A DNA stretch of 64,000 nucleotides from Bacteroidota bacterium (GTDB taxonomy: Bacteria > Bacteroidota > Bacteroidia > Bacteroidales > UBA12481). The stretch spans positions 1-64,000 of the forward strand of contig JABHCC010000125.1 of the NCBI GenBank assembly GCA_018669475.1, read 5' to 3'. Below the pieces are notes generated by a model. The model saw only the letters and a list, made by a program, of their open reading frames with translations. It was not told the origin of the DNA and made no database searches. How positions within the stretch are numbered: the first letter of the stretch is position 1; every line of letters starts with the position of its first letter. The translations under genes and the position numbers were made by a program. Of this stretch, positions 53,789 through 62,383 are shown one piece after another.

Positions 53789-54703
53789 ATGAACTGGTTA
53801 AAGATCAAGACATACACTGAGATCTCACTGGCAATGGTTTTCTGGGCCGCCAGTTTCATCTGGTATAAAGAAGCTTATTTATACCTGGGGCCAATGACAT
53901 TGATATTTATTAGATTGATTGTGTCATCAGTCTTTCTGTTCAGTTTAATGGCCATTCTAAAACGTCTTGAGATGGTCAAAACAAAAGACATTCCCATATT
54001 TCTATTACTCGCTCTGGTTGAACCCCTTCTATATTTCCTGGGTGAAAGCTATGGAATGCAAATAGTGAGTTCGACAGTAGGCTCAGTTATTATATCAACA
54101 ATTCCCCTTTTCACCCCATTTGCCGCCTTGATTTTTTACAAAGAAAAAATTTCATGGTATAAAATGGCAGGTATAACAATCAGCTTTTTTGGGGTTTTGC
54201 TGGTAATCATGGGTAAAGGCTTTCAACTTATCGCACCTGTCGAAGGGATAGCCTTGATGTTTCTGGCTGTAATATCTGCTGTATGTCACTCAGTAATAAT
54301 CGCATATCTCCTACCTCGTTATAGAATTCTGACTATTATTCTGGGGCAAAGTGCTCTGGGTGTCCTATATTTCCTGCCGATTTTTCTACTCACAGAATGG
54401 GAGCTGGCTAAAGAGATTAATTGGAGCTGGACTGTCATTGAACCGATAATTAAGCTAGGAGTTTTTCCATCCTCCCTGTCCTTTATTTTTTATGCCAGAA
54501 CTGTCAGGATTCTTGGAATTACACGAACAAATGTTTTCATTAATTTCATTCCGATTTTTACTGCCTTTATGTCATTTTATCTTTTGAATGAAGAAATGTC
54601 TCTGGGTAAAATCATTGGTATATTAGTAGTTATATCAGGTTTACTCTTCGCGCAATCTGAGGGCTTGCGAAAAAGCACACTAAATAATTCCAAAAACCGT
54701 TAG
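53789..54703 (+). CDS. EamA/DMT-family transporter
   Basis: Ten predicted helices in 304 residues arranged as two EamA repeats (MVFWAASFIWYKEAYLYLGP and the second repeat after about 150), typical of drug/metabolite exporters. A longer reading frame starts inside the tRNA; the true start is the ATG at 53789. It sits directly after the tRNA terminator, so how it is transcribed is unclear. Confidence 0.87.
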   Translation: MNWLKIKTYTEISLAMVFWAASFIWYKEAYLYLGPMTLIFIRLIVSSVFLFSLMAILKRLEMVKTKDIPIFLLLALVEPLLYFLGESYGMQIVSSTVGSVIISTIPLFTPFAALIFYKEKISWYKMAGITISFFGVLLVIMGKGFQLIAPVEGIALMFLAVISAVCHSVIIAYLLPRYRILTIILGQSALGVLYFLPIFLLTEWELAKEINWSWTVIEPIIKLGVFPSSLSFIFYARTVRILGITRTNVFINFIPIFTAFMSFYLLNEEMSLGKIIGILVVISGLLFAQSEGLRKSTLNNSKNR

Positions 54704-54734
54704 CTTAGGTAAATATTACTATCTTGTTTTTGCT

Positions 54735-55781
54735 ATGAATCAACTGAATCATCATAAAATAGTCCTTTTGTTAAGCGCAGTACTACTTTGCTTTAACACG
54801 GTTCATGGACAAATTGGAGGAAGCTATACTTATGGTTTGCTTAATCTGAATACTTCAGCCCGATCAGGTGCTTTGGGTGGTGCCCTCATTGCTGTCACTG
54901 ATCCTGATGTATCTGTTGTTAATGAAAATCCTGCATTTCTTGGTTTGGGAATAGACAATCAACTCAGCTTGAATTATGTTAACTATTTTGCCGACATCAA
55001 CTACGGACGGGTTGAATACGCGCATGGTACAAAAAAGCTTGGAACTTTCTCAGCTGGCTTGTTTTATTTAAATTATGGGGATTTCATTGAAGCCAATGAG
55101 TATGGTGACATTACCGGCGAATTTCAGGCAGCAGAATATACTTTTGATCTTTCCTGGGGCTACCGTATTGACAGTATTCTATCAATTGGTGTGTCGGTAA
55201 GTCCGATTTATTCAGTTTTTGAACGCTACAATTCCTGGGGTATAGCAGTAGATGCCGCTCTTCTATATATATCCCCCGGACAACTGAGTGCCGCCTCTCT
55301 GATTGTACGAAATATTGGCACCCAGCTTACCACATACTATTCCCCCGACCCTGAGCCTCTGCCTTTTGAGTTACTGGCAGGTTTTTCGCAAAAAATCCGA
55401 TATGCACCATTTCGACTCTCTCTCACTCTGAGAAACTTACAGAAATTCAACTTAGACCTGATACAGCCTGATGACGAAACAGATCCTGCAACAGGTGAAA
55501 AGATTTATGATAGCAACTTTAAAGAATTTGCCTCAAAAGGATTAGATCATCTGGTCGCCGCAGTAGAATTTGTCCCGGGTGAGGTAATTTCCCTGCGATT
55601 TGGTTACAACTTTCGCAATCGCGCTGAATTGAAACTCGGAACCAGAAATACAGCCAGCGGACTAACTTTTGGCCTGGGTCTGAATCTGGGTAATTTCGTT
55701 ATAGATTATGCATTAGCTAATTATCACGTGGCCGGGATTTCACATTTATTGAGCTTAACTTCGCGTTTAAGCGATTTCTGA
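54735..55781 (+). CDS. porQ: Type IX secretion system protein PorQ
   Basis: An outer-membrane beta-barrel of 348 residues with signal peptide (cleaved near residue 25, TVHGQIG). The PorV/PorQ motif ARSGALGGALIAVTDPDVSVVNENPAFLG is followed by barrel strands to a C-terminal aromatic end. PorQ is required for T9SS outer-membrane steps in Porphyromonas. The porQ-cmk order is conserved in Bacteroidota and supports the call. Confidence 0.9.
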   Translation: MNQLNHHKIVLLLSAVLLCFNTVHGQIGGSYTYGLLNLNTSARSGALGGALIAVTDPDVSVVNENPAFLGLGIDNQLSLNYVNYFADINYGRVEYAHGTKKLGTFSAGLFYLNYGDFIEANEYGDITGEFQAAEYTFDLSWGYRIDSILSIGVSVSPIYSVFERYNSWGIAVDAALLYISPGQLSAASLIVRNIGTQLTTYYSPDPEPLPFELLAGFSQKIRYAPFRLSLTLRNLQKFNLDLIQPDDETDPATGEKIYDSNFKEFASKGLDHLVAAVEFVPGEVISLRFGYNFRNRAELKLGTRNTASGLTFGLGLNLGNFVIDYALANYHVAGISHLLSLTSRLSDF

Positions 55782-55808
55782 TTCAGATATTATACTTTAA
55801 CTCCAAAA

Positions 55809-56516
55809 ATGAATTCTGATAAAAAACTAACCATTGCTATTGACGGGCATTCTTCATGTGGAAAAAGCACAGTAGCCAAAGCACTGGCAAAACTCTTGAA
55901 TTACAAATATATCGATAGTGGTGCAATGTACCGGGCCATAACCTTATTTTGCATTGAACAGAATCTGGTGTCAGATTCAATAATTGATGAGGAAAAATTG
56001 GCTCAAAGTATCGACAAAATCAGAATTGATTTCAGAATCAACGATTCAACAAGGCAGTCTGAAACCTTTCTGAACAATATAAGAGTAGAAGATAAAATAC
56101 GTGAAATTGAGGTTTCTAATCTGGTTAGCCCCGTAAGTAAGATCGCCTTTGTAAGAGAGGCTTTGGTTGCACAACAGAGGTCTTTAAGTGATGGAGAAGG
56201 TACTGTTATGGATGGCAGGGATATCGGAACTGTAGTGTTTCCAGATGCTGATATCAAGATATTTATGACTGCTGATGCTGAAACCCGCGCTAAACGGCGT
56301 TATGACGAACTTATTGCTAAAGGTCAAACAGTTAGCATTCAGGAAATCCGTAGCAACATCAATCAACGTGACTACATTGACTCTAATCGTGATATTAGCC
56401 CCCTGAAACAAGCTGAGGATGCCCTTGTACTGGATAATTCGGATTTAAGTCGCGAAGAACAGCTAAAATGGATCACAGATATTATCGCTGAGAGATTCAA
56501 TTGGACAATTTCTTAA
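55809..56516 (+). CDS. cmk: (d)CMP kinase
   Basis: P-loop GHSSCGKST at 13-21, YIDSGAMYRA, and the DGRDIGTVVFPDA motif define cytidylate kinase. The protein has 235 residues. It follows porQ by 27 nt. Confidence 0.95.
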   Translation: MNSDKKLTIAIDGHSSCGKSTVAKALAKLLNYKYIDSGAMYRAITLFCIEQNLVSDSIIDEEKLAQSIDKIRIDFRINDSTRQSETFLNNIRVEDKIREIEVSNLVSPVSKIAFVREALVAQQRSLSDGEGTVMDGRDIGTVVFPDADIKIFMTADAETRAKRRYDELIAKGQTVSIQEIRSNINQRDYIDSNRDISPLKQAEDALVLDNSDLSREEQLKWITDIIAERFNWTIS

Positions 56517-56538
56517 GAAACTCTTTATTTATTGCCTC

Positions 56539-56569
56539 TTTTCTGGGTGCTCATTATTGACTATCTTTG
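56539..56569 (+). promoter_or_regulatory. Predicted pfkA promoter
   Basis: TAtcTTTG (56562-56569) is a perfect -7 element and TTTT lies 19 nt upstream at the -33 position (one mismatch). The start would be near 56574, about 29 nt before the pfkA ATG. Confidence 0.5.
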
Positions 56570-56602
56570 CACCGCTTTTTTCAAATATAGAAATTACCAG
56601 AT

Positions 56603-57574
56603 ATGCCAAATATAAGAAAAGTAGGCGTCTTAACATCAGGAGGAGATGCCCCGGGAATGAATGCTGCAGTTCGTGCAGTTGTTCGTGGATGTTTATACCA
56701 CGGAATTGAAGTTGTTGGAATTCGTCGAGGCTACAAAGGGATGATAGCAGGAGATTTTATTCCCATGTCAACCAAAGATGTGGCAAATATTATTCAGCGT
56801 GGTGGAACAATTCTTGGAACGGCCAGAAGTATGGAGTTCAAAACAGAAGAAGGCCGAAAAAAAGCATACAATGCCCTGCAAAATGAAGGGATAGACGCTT
56901 GTGTGGTAATAGGAGGAGATGGATCTTTCACAGGAGCAGGAATTTTCAGCAAAGAATATGATATCCCGTTTATTGGAATTCCGGGAACTATAGATAACGA
57001 TCTCTATGGCACCGATTATACAATTGGTTACGACACTGCACTCAATACTGTGGTTGAAGCTGTTGATCGTATTCGCGACACGGCAAGTTCGCACGAGCGG
57101 CTCTTTTTCATTGAAGTAATGGGACGTGGTGCCGGCTTTATTGCTCTTCATTCAGGAATTGCTACCGGAGCTGAGGCGATGCTGATACCTGAGATTGATC
57201 ATCAGGAAGAGGGCTTACATGCTTATTTGAAACGTCAGGACAAAAAATCTAATATCATTCTCGTAGCAGAAGGATGTAAAATGGGAGGTGCAGCGGAAAT
57301 TGCTGAACGGGTAAAAGAAGATTTTAAAGACCATGATGTTCGGGTTAATGTACTGGGGCATATGCAACGGGGAGGTTCGCCTTCAGCATTCGACCGCTTT
57401 CTGGCTAGCCGCTTAGGAGTAGCAGCTGTAGATGCTTTGCTTGATAACCAACGTTCAATTATGGTTGGCTTTGTGAATCACGACATTGTACATGTGCCAT
57501 TCAATAAAACGATTAAGTTTAATCGAAATCTGAACAGAATCCTTCTGGAAGTTGCAGATATCCTGTCCTACTAA
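56603..57574 (+). CDS. pfkA: 6-phosphofructokinase
   Basis: A classical ATP-type PfkA of 323 residues: VLTSGGDAPGMNAAVRA, GGDGSFTGA with the ATP-site Gly, IPGTIDNDLYGTDYT holding the catalytic Asp, MGRGAGFIA and GHMQRGGSPSAFDR for fructose 6-phosphate. PriA follows 35 nt downstream. Confidence 0.96.
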   Translation: MPNIRKVGVLTSGGDAPGMNAAVRAVVRGCLYHGIEVVGIRRGYKGMIAGDFIPMSTKDVANIIQRGGTILGTARSMEFKTEEGRKKAYNALQNEGIDACVVIGGDGSFTGAGIFSKEYDIPFIGIPGTIDNDLYGTDYTIGYDTALNTVVEAVDRIRDTASSHERLFFIEVMGRGAGFIALHSGIATGAEAMLIPEIDHQEEGLHAYLKRQDKKSNIILVAEGCKMGGAAEIAERVKEDFKDHDVRVNVLGHMQRGGSPSAFDRFLASRLGVAAVDALLDNQRSIMVGFVNHDIVHVPFNKTIKFNRNLNRILLEVADILSY

Positions 57575-57609
57575 TACATTTGTCGGGGAACACTAATCCC
57601 GCAAATGAT

Positions 57610-60075
57610 ATGGGCCAGGTTCAATATACTAATGTTCTGTTACCAATTCCTATTCCTCAGGTCTTTACATATGAGATCCCTGAAGAATTGGTTTCCCGCC
57701 TCAAAGTGGGACAGAGAGTTATTGTGCAATTCGGTCCGCGAAAAGTGTTATCAGCCCTGGTTTGGGAAATTCATCAACAAAAACCAGAACACGAAGCAAA
57801 GACTCTCTTAGGGCTCCTCGATCAGGATCCTGTTATTAACCCATATCAGCAAAAATTTTGGGAATGGCTTGCTGATTATTACATATGCAGCCTTGGAGAA
57901 GTTATGAAAGCAGCCTTTCCTGCCGGATTAAAGCTTGAATCCCATACACGGATTCTTGTAAATGAAAATTTTGAAGCCCCCGAGGGTTTATCTGAGATCG
58001 AAGAGTTGGCCTGGCTTTATCTTCTGAAAAATCCGGGAGTTAAAATACAAGATTTGGGAGATGTATTAAAACGAAAAAATCCATTCCCCATCGTTCAAAG
58101 TCTTAACCAACGTGGAGCTATTCGCCTCGAGGAGAAACTGATTGAAAGTTACAAACCACGCATACAAAGTTATCTGGAGTTAGCACCTGAATGGCGCTCA
58201 GATGAAGCCCTGCATCAGGTCCTGGACCAACTCATCAGGGCGCCAAAACAAAAAGCCAGTCTGGAGGCATACATATCTCAGATTAATCAGGAAGCTGATG
58301 AGCCGGTTTGGATTATTGAACACTCCCTTTTGCTCAAATGTGACGGGGTTTCTTCTGCAGCCTTAAGCTCCCTGGTCAGCAAGAAAATACTTGTCAAAAC
58401 CCATGAGCATAAAAGCCGACTTGAAGGATTCAATGCTGATGTTGAAGACCCAAAGACACTCAACAAAATGCAGCTGCAAGCCCTGAAACAACTGCGTGAT
58501 TTCGATGTCATCAAGCCGGTTACCCTCATCCATGGTGTCACATCCAGTGGTAAAACCGAAGTTTACATTCACCGAATCATGGATATGATAGATTTGGGGA
58601 AGCAAGTATTATACTTATTGCCAGAAATTGCTCTGACAGAACAAATTATTAATCGACTACGCCGTGTTTTTGGTGATACTGTTGGTGTTTTTCATTCAAA
58701 ATATTCTGACAGTGAGCGCGTTGAAGTTTGGAATGACATTAACCTGCCGGATGGCAGATATAAACTTATTCTCGGAGCCCGCTCCTCACTTTTTTTACCT
58801 TTTAGCAAGCTTGGACTGATAATCATTGATGAGGAGCATGAAACCAGTTATAAACAACAAGATCCTGCTCCGAGATATCATGCCAGGGATGCTGCTATCG
58901 TACTTGGACAAATTCATCAGGCTCAGGTAGTATTAGGAACAGCCACACCAGCCCTGGAGAGCTATTTCAATGCTCAGACAGGCAAGTATAATCTTATTGA
59001 GCTAACTGAAAGATACAGTGAAATTCCACTTCCTGAAATACTTATTGCCAATGCAAAAGAAGCATATCGTAAAAAAAAGATTACAGGTCATTTCACACCA
59101 GAGCTACTTGAAGCTGTGGACCAGGCTCTGGTAAATAAGGAACAAATCATACTTTTTCAAAACCGTCGTGGATATAGTCCTTATCTGGAGTGTGGCAGCT
59201 GCGGACATATACCAAAATGCAGAGATTGCGATGTTAGTCTGACACTCCACAAATATAAAAATCGACTGGTATGTCATTATTGTGGCTATTCTGAAAAAGT
59301 TTCACCTAAGTGTCCATCCTGTCAAAACTCATCTTTGCGCACACGTGGTTTGGGAACAGAGGGTCTGGAAGATGAAATTGGAATAATCTTTCCTGATGCA
59401 CAAATTGCTCGACTGGATTTAGATGCAGCCCGGTCAAAAAAAGGATACTCACGCATTCTTGAGGATTTCGAAGCTGGGAAAACAGATATTCTCATTGGCA
59501 CTCAAATGGTATCAAAAGGTCTGGACTTTCCCAATGTTCGGGTTGTAGGAATTATTAATGCCGATAACCTGCTCCATTTTCCGGATTTTCGATCTTTTGA
59601 GCGAAGCTATCAACTGATGACTCAGGTAAGTGGCCGGGCCGGACGTAAGGAGGAGCAAGGATTAGTGGTTATTCAAACCTTTGATCCAAATCACAGGGTA
59701 ATTTTACAAGTGAAGAATAATGATTATCTGGGCCTCTATAATAATGAAATGACAGAAAGAAGAGGCTTTGGCTACCCCCCCTTTACAAGATTAATTAACT
59801 TAACTTTCAAACACAAAGATCAGGATTTGGTAGCCAGATGTGCCCATGTTTTTGCTCAAAAGCTCAGGAAAAAATGGACTACCAGAATTCTTGGTCCTCA
59901 GGCTCCTGCAATTTCAAGAGTTCAACAGAATCATTTAAGAGTAATCCTTATCAAGTCAGCAAAAGGTCAGGAATTAAAAGAGATACGTTCCAGCATAATA
60001 AATCTGACCAACAGAATCAAACAAGATAAAAGTTTCAAATCTGTAATTATTCAGGCAGATGTTGATCCGGTATGA
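57610..60075 (+). CDS. priA: Primosomal protein N' (replication restart helicase)
   Basis: A full PriA (821 residues from ATG 57610). The 3'-DNA-binding and winged regions precede Walker A GVTSSGKTE (309-317) and Walker B DEEH (407-410). Eight Cys of the zinc-binding insert begin at about 528 (CGSCGHIPKCRDC, CHYCG, CPSC). The helicase motif GTQMVSKGLDFPNV follows. A TTG at 57580 would add ten residues with no family support. Confidence 0.95.
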   Translation: MGQVQYTNVLLPIPIPQVFTYEIPEELVSRLKVGQRVIVQFGPRKVLSALVWEIHQQKPEHEAKTLLGLLDQDPVINPYQQKFWEWLADYYICSLGEVMKAAFPAGLKLESHTRILVNENFEAPEGLSEIEELAWLYLLKNPGVKIQDLGDVLKRKNPFPIVQSLNQRGAIRLEEKLIESYKPRIQSYLELAPEWRSDEALHQVLDQLIRAPKQKASLEAYISQINQEADEPVWIIEHSLLLKCDGVSSAALSSLVSKKILVKTHEHKSRLEGFNADVEDPKTLNKMQLQALKQLRDFDVIKPVTLIHGVTSSGKTEVYIHRIMDMIDLGKQVLYLLPEIALTEQIINRLRRVFGDTVGVFHSKYSDSERVEVWNDINLPDGRYKLILGARSSLFLPFSKLGLIIIDEEHETSYKQQDPAPRYHARDAAIVLGQIHQAQVVLGTATPALESYFNAQTGKYNLIELTERYSEIPLPEILIANAKEAYRKKKITGHFTPELLEAVDQALVNKEQIILFQNRRGYSPYLECGSCGHIPKCRDCDVSLTLHKYKNRLVCHYCGYSEKVSPKCPSCQNSSLRTRGLGTEGLEDEIGIIFPDAQIARLDLDAARSKKGYSRILEDFEAGKTDILIGTQMVSKGLDFPNVRVVGIINADNLLHFPDFRSFERSYQLMTQVSGRAGRKEEQGLVVIQTFDPNHRVILQVKNNDYLGLYNNEMTERRGFGYPPFTRLINLTFKHKDQDLVARCAHVFAQKLRKKWTTRILGPQAPAISRVQQNHLRVILIKSAKGQELKEIRSSIINLTNRIKQDKSFKSVIIQADVDPV

Positions 60076-60105
60076 TAAAAAAAAAAAGAAAAAAAAAGAG
60101 GGCAC
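60076..60105 (-). terminator. T-rich end of the Crp/Fnr gene
   Basis: On the minus strand GGG...CCC at the end of the Crp/Fnr gene is followed by two T-runs separated by a C. The stem is only 3 bp, so this is a weak terminator candidate. It sits in the 30-nt gap between convergent priA and the regulator gene. Confidence 0.4.
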
Positions 60106-60801
60106 TTAACCCGTATCACTAATTCTTCTCAAACGGCTGAAATCATTTATTATAAATTTCTTGCCATCCAGGGCTATAAGGCCTTCTTCATTAAACTTCT
60201 TTAGCATCCGAATGACTGTCTCAGAACTCATCCCTGATAACTCAGCCAGCTCTTTGCGCGAAAGGGGCAATTCAAATTCTGAATTTTTAAACACGCGATC
60301 AGACAAACATAGAAGAATGTCAGCCAGACGACCATAGGCCTGTTTGTGTGTCAGACAAAAGAACCGACCATAAATCTGCACACTATTAGCACTCAGTATA
60401 TCAATTACCTCCCTGGCAAAATCAGCATTTATATTCAATAATTCCCTGAAAGCATTGATATCAATTTGTGTGATTTCTGTGTCTATATAGGCGGATGCTG
60501 AATATTGGTAGGTATTATTGTCTTCAGATACTGAAGCCAAACCTAACAAATTGCCACCAGGTATAATCTTCAAAACCAGCGTGTTTTCACCATCGTCAAG
60601 AAATACTTTTGCCAGCCCTGACTCGACAAACATCACATCAGAAACAAAACTACCTTGCTTGCAAATAATTTCCTTTCTCTTGTAAATAATTTTTACCGAA
60701 TTATCGTCCAGATAAGCCTTTTCACTTGGAGACAATTTCTCAAAACATTTACAAGGATGAATACTTATAGGGCAGCCAGTGAACTTTTGTTGATTTCCCA
60801 T
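60106..60801 (-). CDS. Crp/Fnr-family regulator, FNR-like
   Basis: The protein (231 residues) has a cyclic-nucleotide-binding-type beta-roll (about 30-140), a dimer helix and a winged helix (about 170-225). The recognition helix MSSETVIRMLKK keeps the Glu and Arg of the FNR/CRP pattern E-x-x-x-R. Three Cys cluster at positions 10, 17 and 19 (TGCPISIHPCKC), as in iron-sulfur FNR proteins though with different spacing. An FNR-type box lies upstream in a class II position. The divergent cytochrome and rhodanese genes suggest it controls anaerobic redox metabolism. Confidence 0.88.
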   Translation of the reverse strand: MGNQQKFTGCPISIHPCKCFEKLSPSEKAYLDDNSVKIIYKRKEIICKQGSFVSDVMFVESGLAKVFLDDGENTLVLKIIPGGNLLGLASVSEDNNTYQYSASAYIDTEITQIDINAFRELLNINADFAREVIDILSANSVQIYGRFFCLTHKQAYGRLADILLCLSDRVFKNSEFELPLSRKELAELSGMSSETVIRMLKKFNEEGLIALDGKKFIINDFSRLRRISDTG

Positions 60802-60823
60802 CCCGTTAAACCTTTCTATTGTC

Positions 60824-60831
60824 CAAAACTA
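60824..60831 (-). promoter_or_regulatory. -7 element of the Crp/Fnr gene promoter
   Basis: TAgtTTTG on the minus strand is a perfect -7 element. There is no TTTG at -33; the FNR-type box at 60852-60865 occupies that position instead. Confidence 0.55.
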
Positions 60832-60851
60832 CTAAAAAGTCATGAATTGTA

Positions 60852-60865
60852 TTGATTTAGATCAG
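60852..60865. promoter_or_regulatory. FNR-type box
   Basis: TTGATTTAGATCAG matches the FNR consensus TTGAT-N4-ATCAA at all but the last base. Its centre lies about 39-42 bp upstream of the start site predicted from the -7 element at 60824, the class II activator spacing. It also lies in the shared intergenic region with the cytochrome gene. Confidence 0.6.
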
Positions 60866-60990
60866 TTTTTTTAGCGACCCGAAGCATATTCATTCAAAAG
60901 CTATGTCACCATCTATTACTTCCTGATCTCATAGTAATACCACATCTTTATGTTATTACAAAAACGGAAAACATTAATTCTTTCACCATT

Positions 60991-62334
60991 ATGAACAAAT
61001 TGATTACTAGTCAACTGAGATTACTATTAGGAATGATTCTTGTTTGCATAGTATTTGGTAGTTGCAAAAAAGACAACCCTGATGCTGAGTTTGCATCCTG
61101 TGAAGCTTGTCATACAAATTATGCTCATTTGCAAGAAGTTTTTTCACCTGACACGTCTGCTCCAGCTGGAGGATGCGGTGGAACAGCTCCTCATTATGAG
61201 CCTTATGACCGTGTGTATATGGGAGGTACAGGATTTGAAGACTATAAAGAATCAGGCCACTATGCTATAGGTTGTGTAGGTTGCCATAATGGAGTGGATG
61301 AAACAGCTGACAAAGTAGAAGCACACTCAGGCGACTTCATCAGACATCCATCAATGTTTTACAAAGAAAAATGCGGAACCTGTCATAGCGAAATATCCAA
61401 TAACTACGATACCAGTATTCATCAGGGAACAGGTCAAAAAAGGAAAGTAACCATGCGAAGTGGACTTAGCGGAGCCCAGGATTTTGACCAACTGCCTGCC
61501 CATCAGATTGAAGGATACAATGCCAATTGTGCAACTTGCCACGGAACCTGTGGAAACTGTCACGTCGTACGGCCGAAAATTGCTGGAGGAGGATTGTCTA
61601 AAGGACATAAATTCACCAAAACCCCGGATATGGTCGGTATTTGTGTGAGTTGTCACGTTTCCAGAGGTGGTCATGCTTATTTAGGAGTATCACCGGGAAC
61701 TCAGTCAGACACTCATTTGCAGAAAATGGGTTTCAAGTGCACTAATTGTCATAGCGGTTCAGAATTACATGGTGACGGTAATCCTGTTGACCAACGATAT
61801 GCATACGCAAAACTGCCAACATGTGATAATTGCCACAGCGGACTTAAATCAGGCAACATGTACCACTCTATTCACTATGATGACTTCAACTGTCAGGTAT
61901 GTCATTCACAAGACTATAACAATTGTGGAAGCTGCCATGTTCATGGTGAGGGAGCCCGGGTTCCTTCATATATGGACTTCAAAATCGCAATGAATCCTAT
62001 TCCTGACATTAAAACAGGATTTAATTTCTGTCTGGTACGTCGTACCTTGGCAGCACCTGACAACTGGAAAGAATATGGAGTTGACCAGTATGCCAATTTT
62101 GACCAGTTCCCTACATATAATTATACATCACCTCACAATCTTCAAAAATGGACTACACGTACACAAGTTGAAGATGGTGCCAGTTGTTCTTCAAACTGCC
62201 ATATCAGAAATGAGGGTGGAGTATTAATTAATAAGGAGCTTTACCTTTTTGAAGAAAATTTACTCGATTGGGAAAAATCTGCCACAGGTAGTATCACTGT
62301 GGATGGTAACCTTCCGGACTCATGGACAAAATGA
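60991..62334 (+). CDS. Decaheme-type c cytochrome lipoprotein
   Basis: A lipoprotein signal ends at Cys25 (VFGSC). The 447-residue protein contains ten CxxCH haem-binding motifs (CEACH, CVGCH, CGTCH, CATCH, CGNCH, CVSCH, CTNCH, CDNCH, CQVCH, CGSCH). There is one further CSSNCH, which would be an unusual CxxxCH site. Many separate His residues can act as distal ligands, as in multi-haem electron carriers. It is exposed outside the cytoplasm and probably passes electrons to or from a terminal reductase. The rhodanese lipoprotein gene is 49 nt downstream. Confidence 0.9.
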   Translation: MNKLITSQLRLLLGMILVCIVFGSCKKDNPDAEFASCEACHTNYAHLQEVFSPDTSAPAGGCGGTAPHYEPYDRVYMGGTGFEDYKESGHYAIGCVGCHNGVDETADKVEAHSGDFIRHPSMFYKEKCGTCHSEISNNYDTSIHQGTGQKRKVTMRSGLSGAQDFDQLPAHQIEGYNANCATCHGTCGNCHVVRPKIAGGGLSKGHKFTKTPDMVGICVSCHVSRGGHAYLGVSPGTQSDTHLQKMGFKCTNCHSGSELHGDGNPVDQRYAYAKLPTCDNCHSGLKSGNMYHSIHYDDFNCQVCHSQDYNNCGSCHVHGEGARVPSYMDFKIAMNPIPDIKTGFNFCLVRRTLAAPDNWKEYGVDQYANFDQFPTYNYTSPHNLQKWTTRTQVEDGASCSSNCHIRNEGGVLINKELYLFEENLLDWEKSATGSITVDGNLPDSWTK

Positions 62335-62383
62335 CCATTTAACTACTTAACTAATAAAATACACAATTAACATTTTAAACATT

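Noticed and set aside
60078-60100. A-rich tract as an assembly error or insertion
   Set aside because: It fits the T-rich end of the minus-strand regulator and the gap between convergent genes. There is no frame effect.
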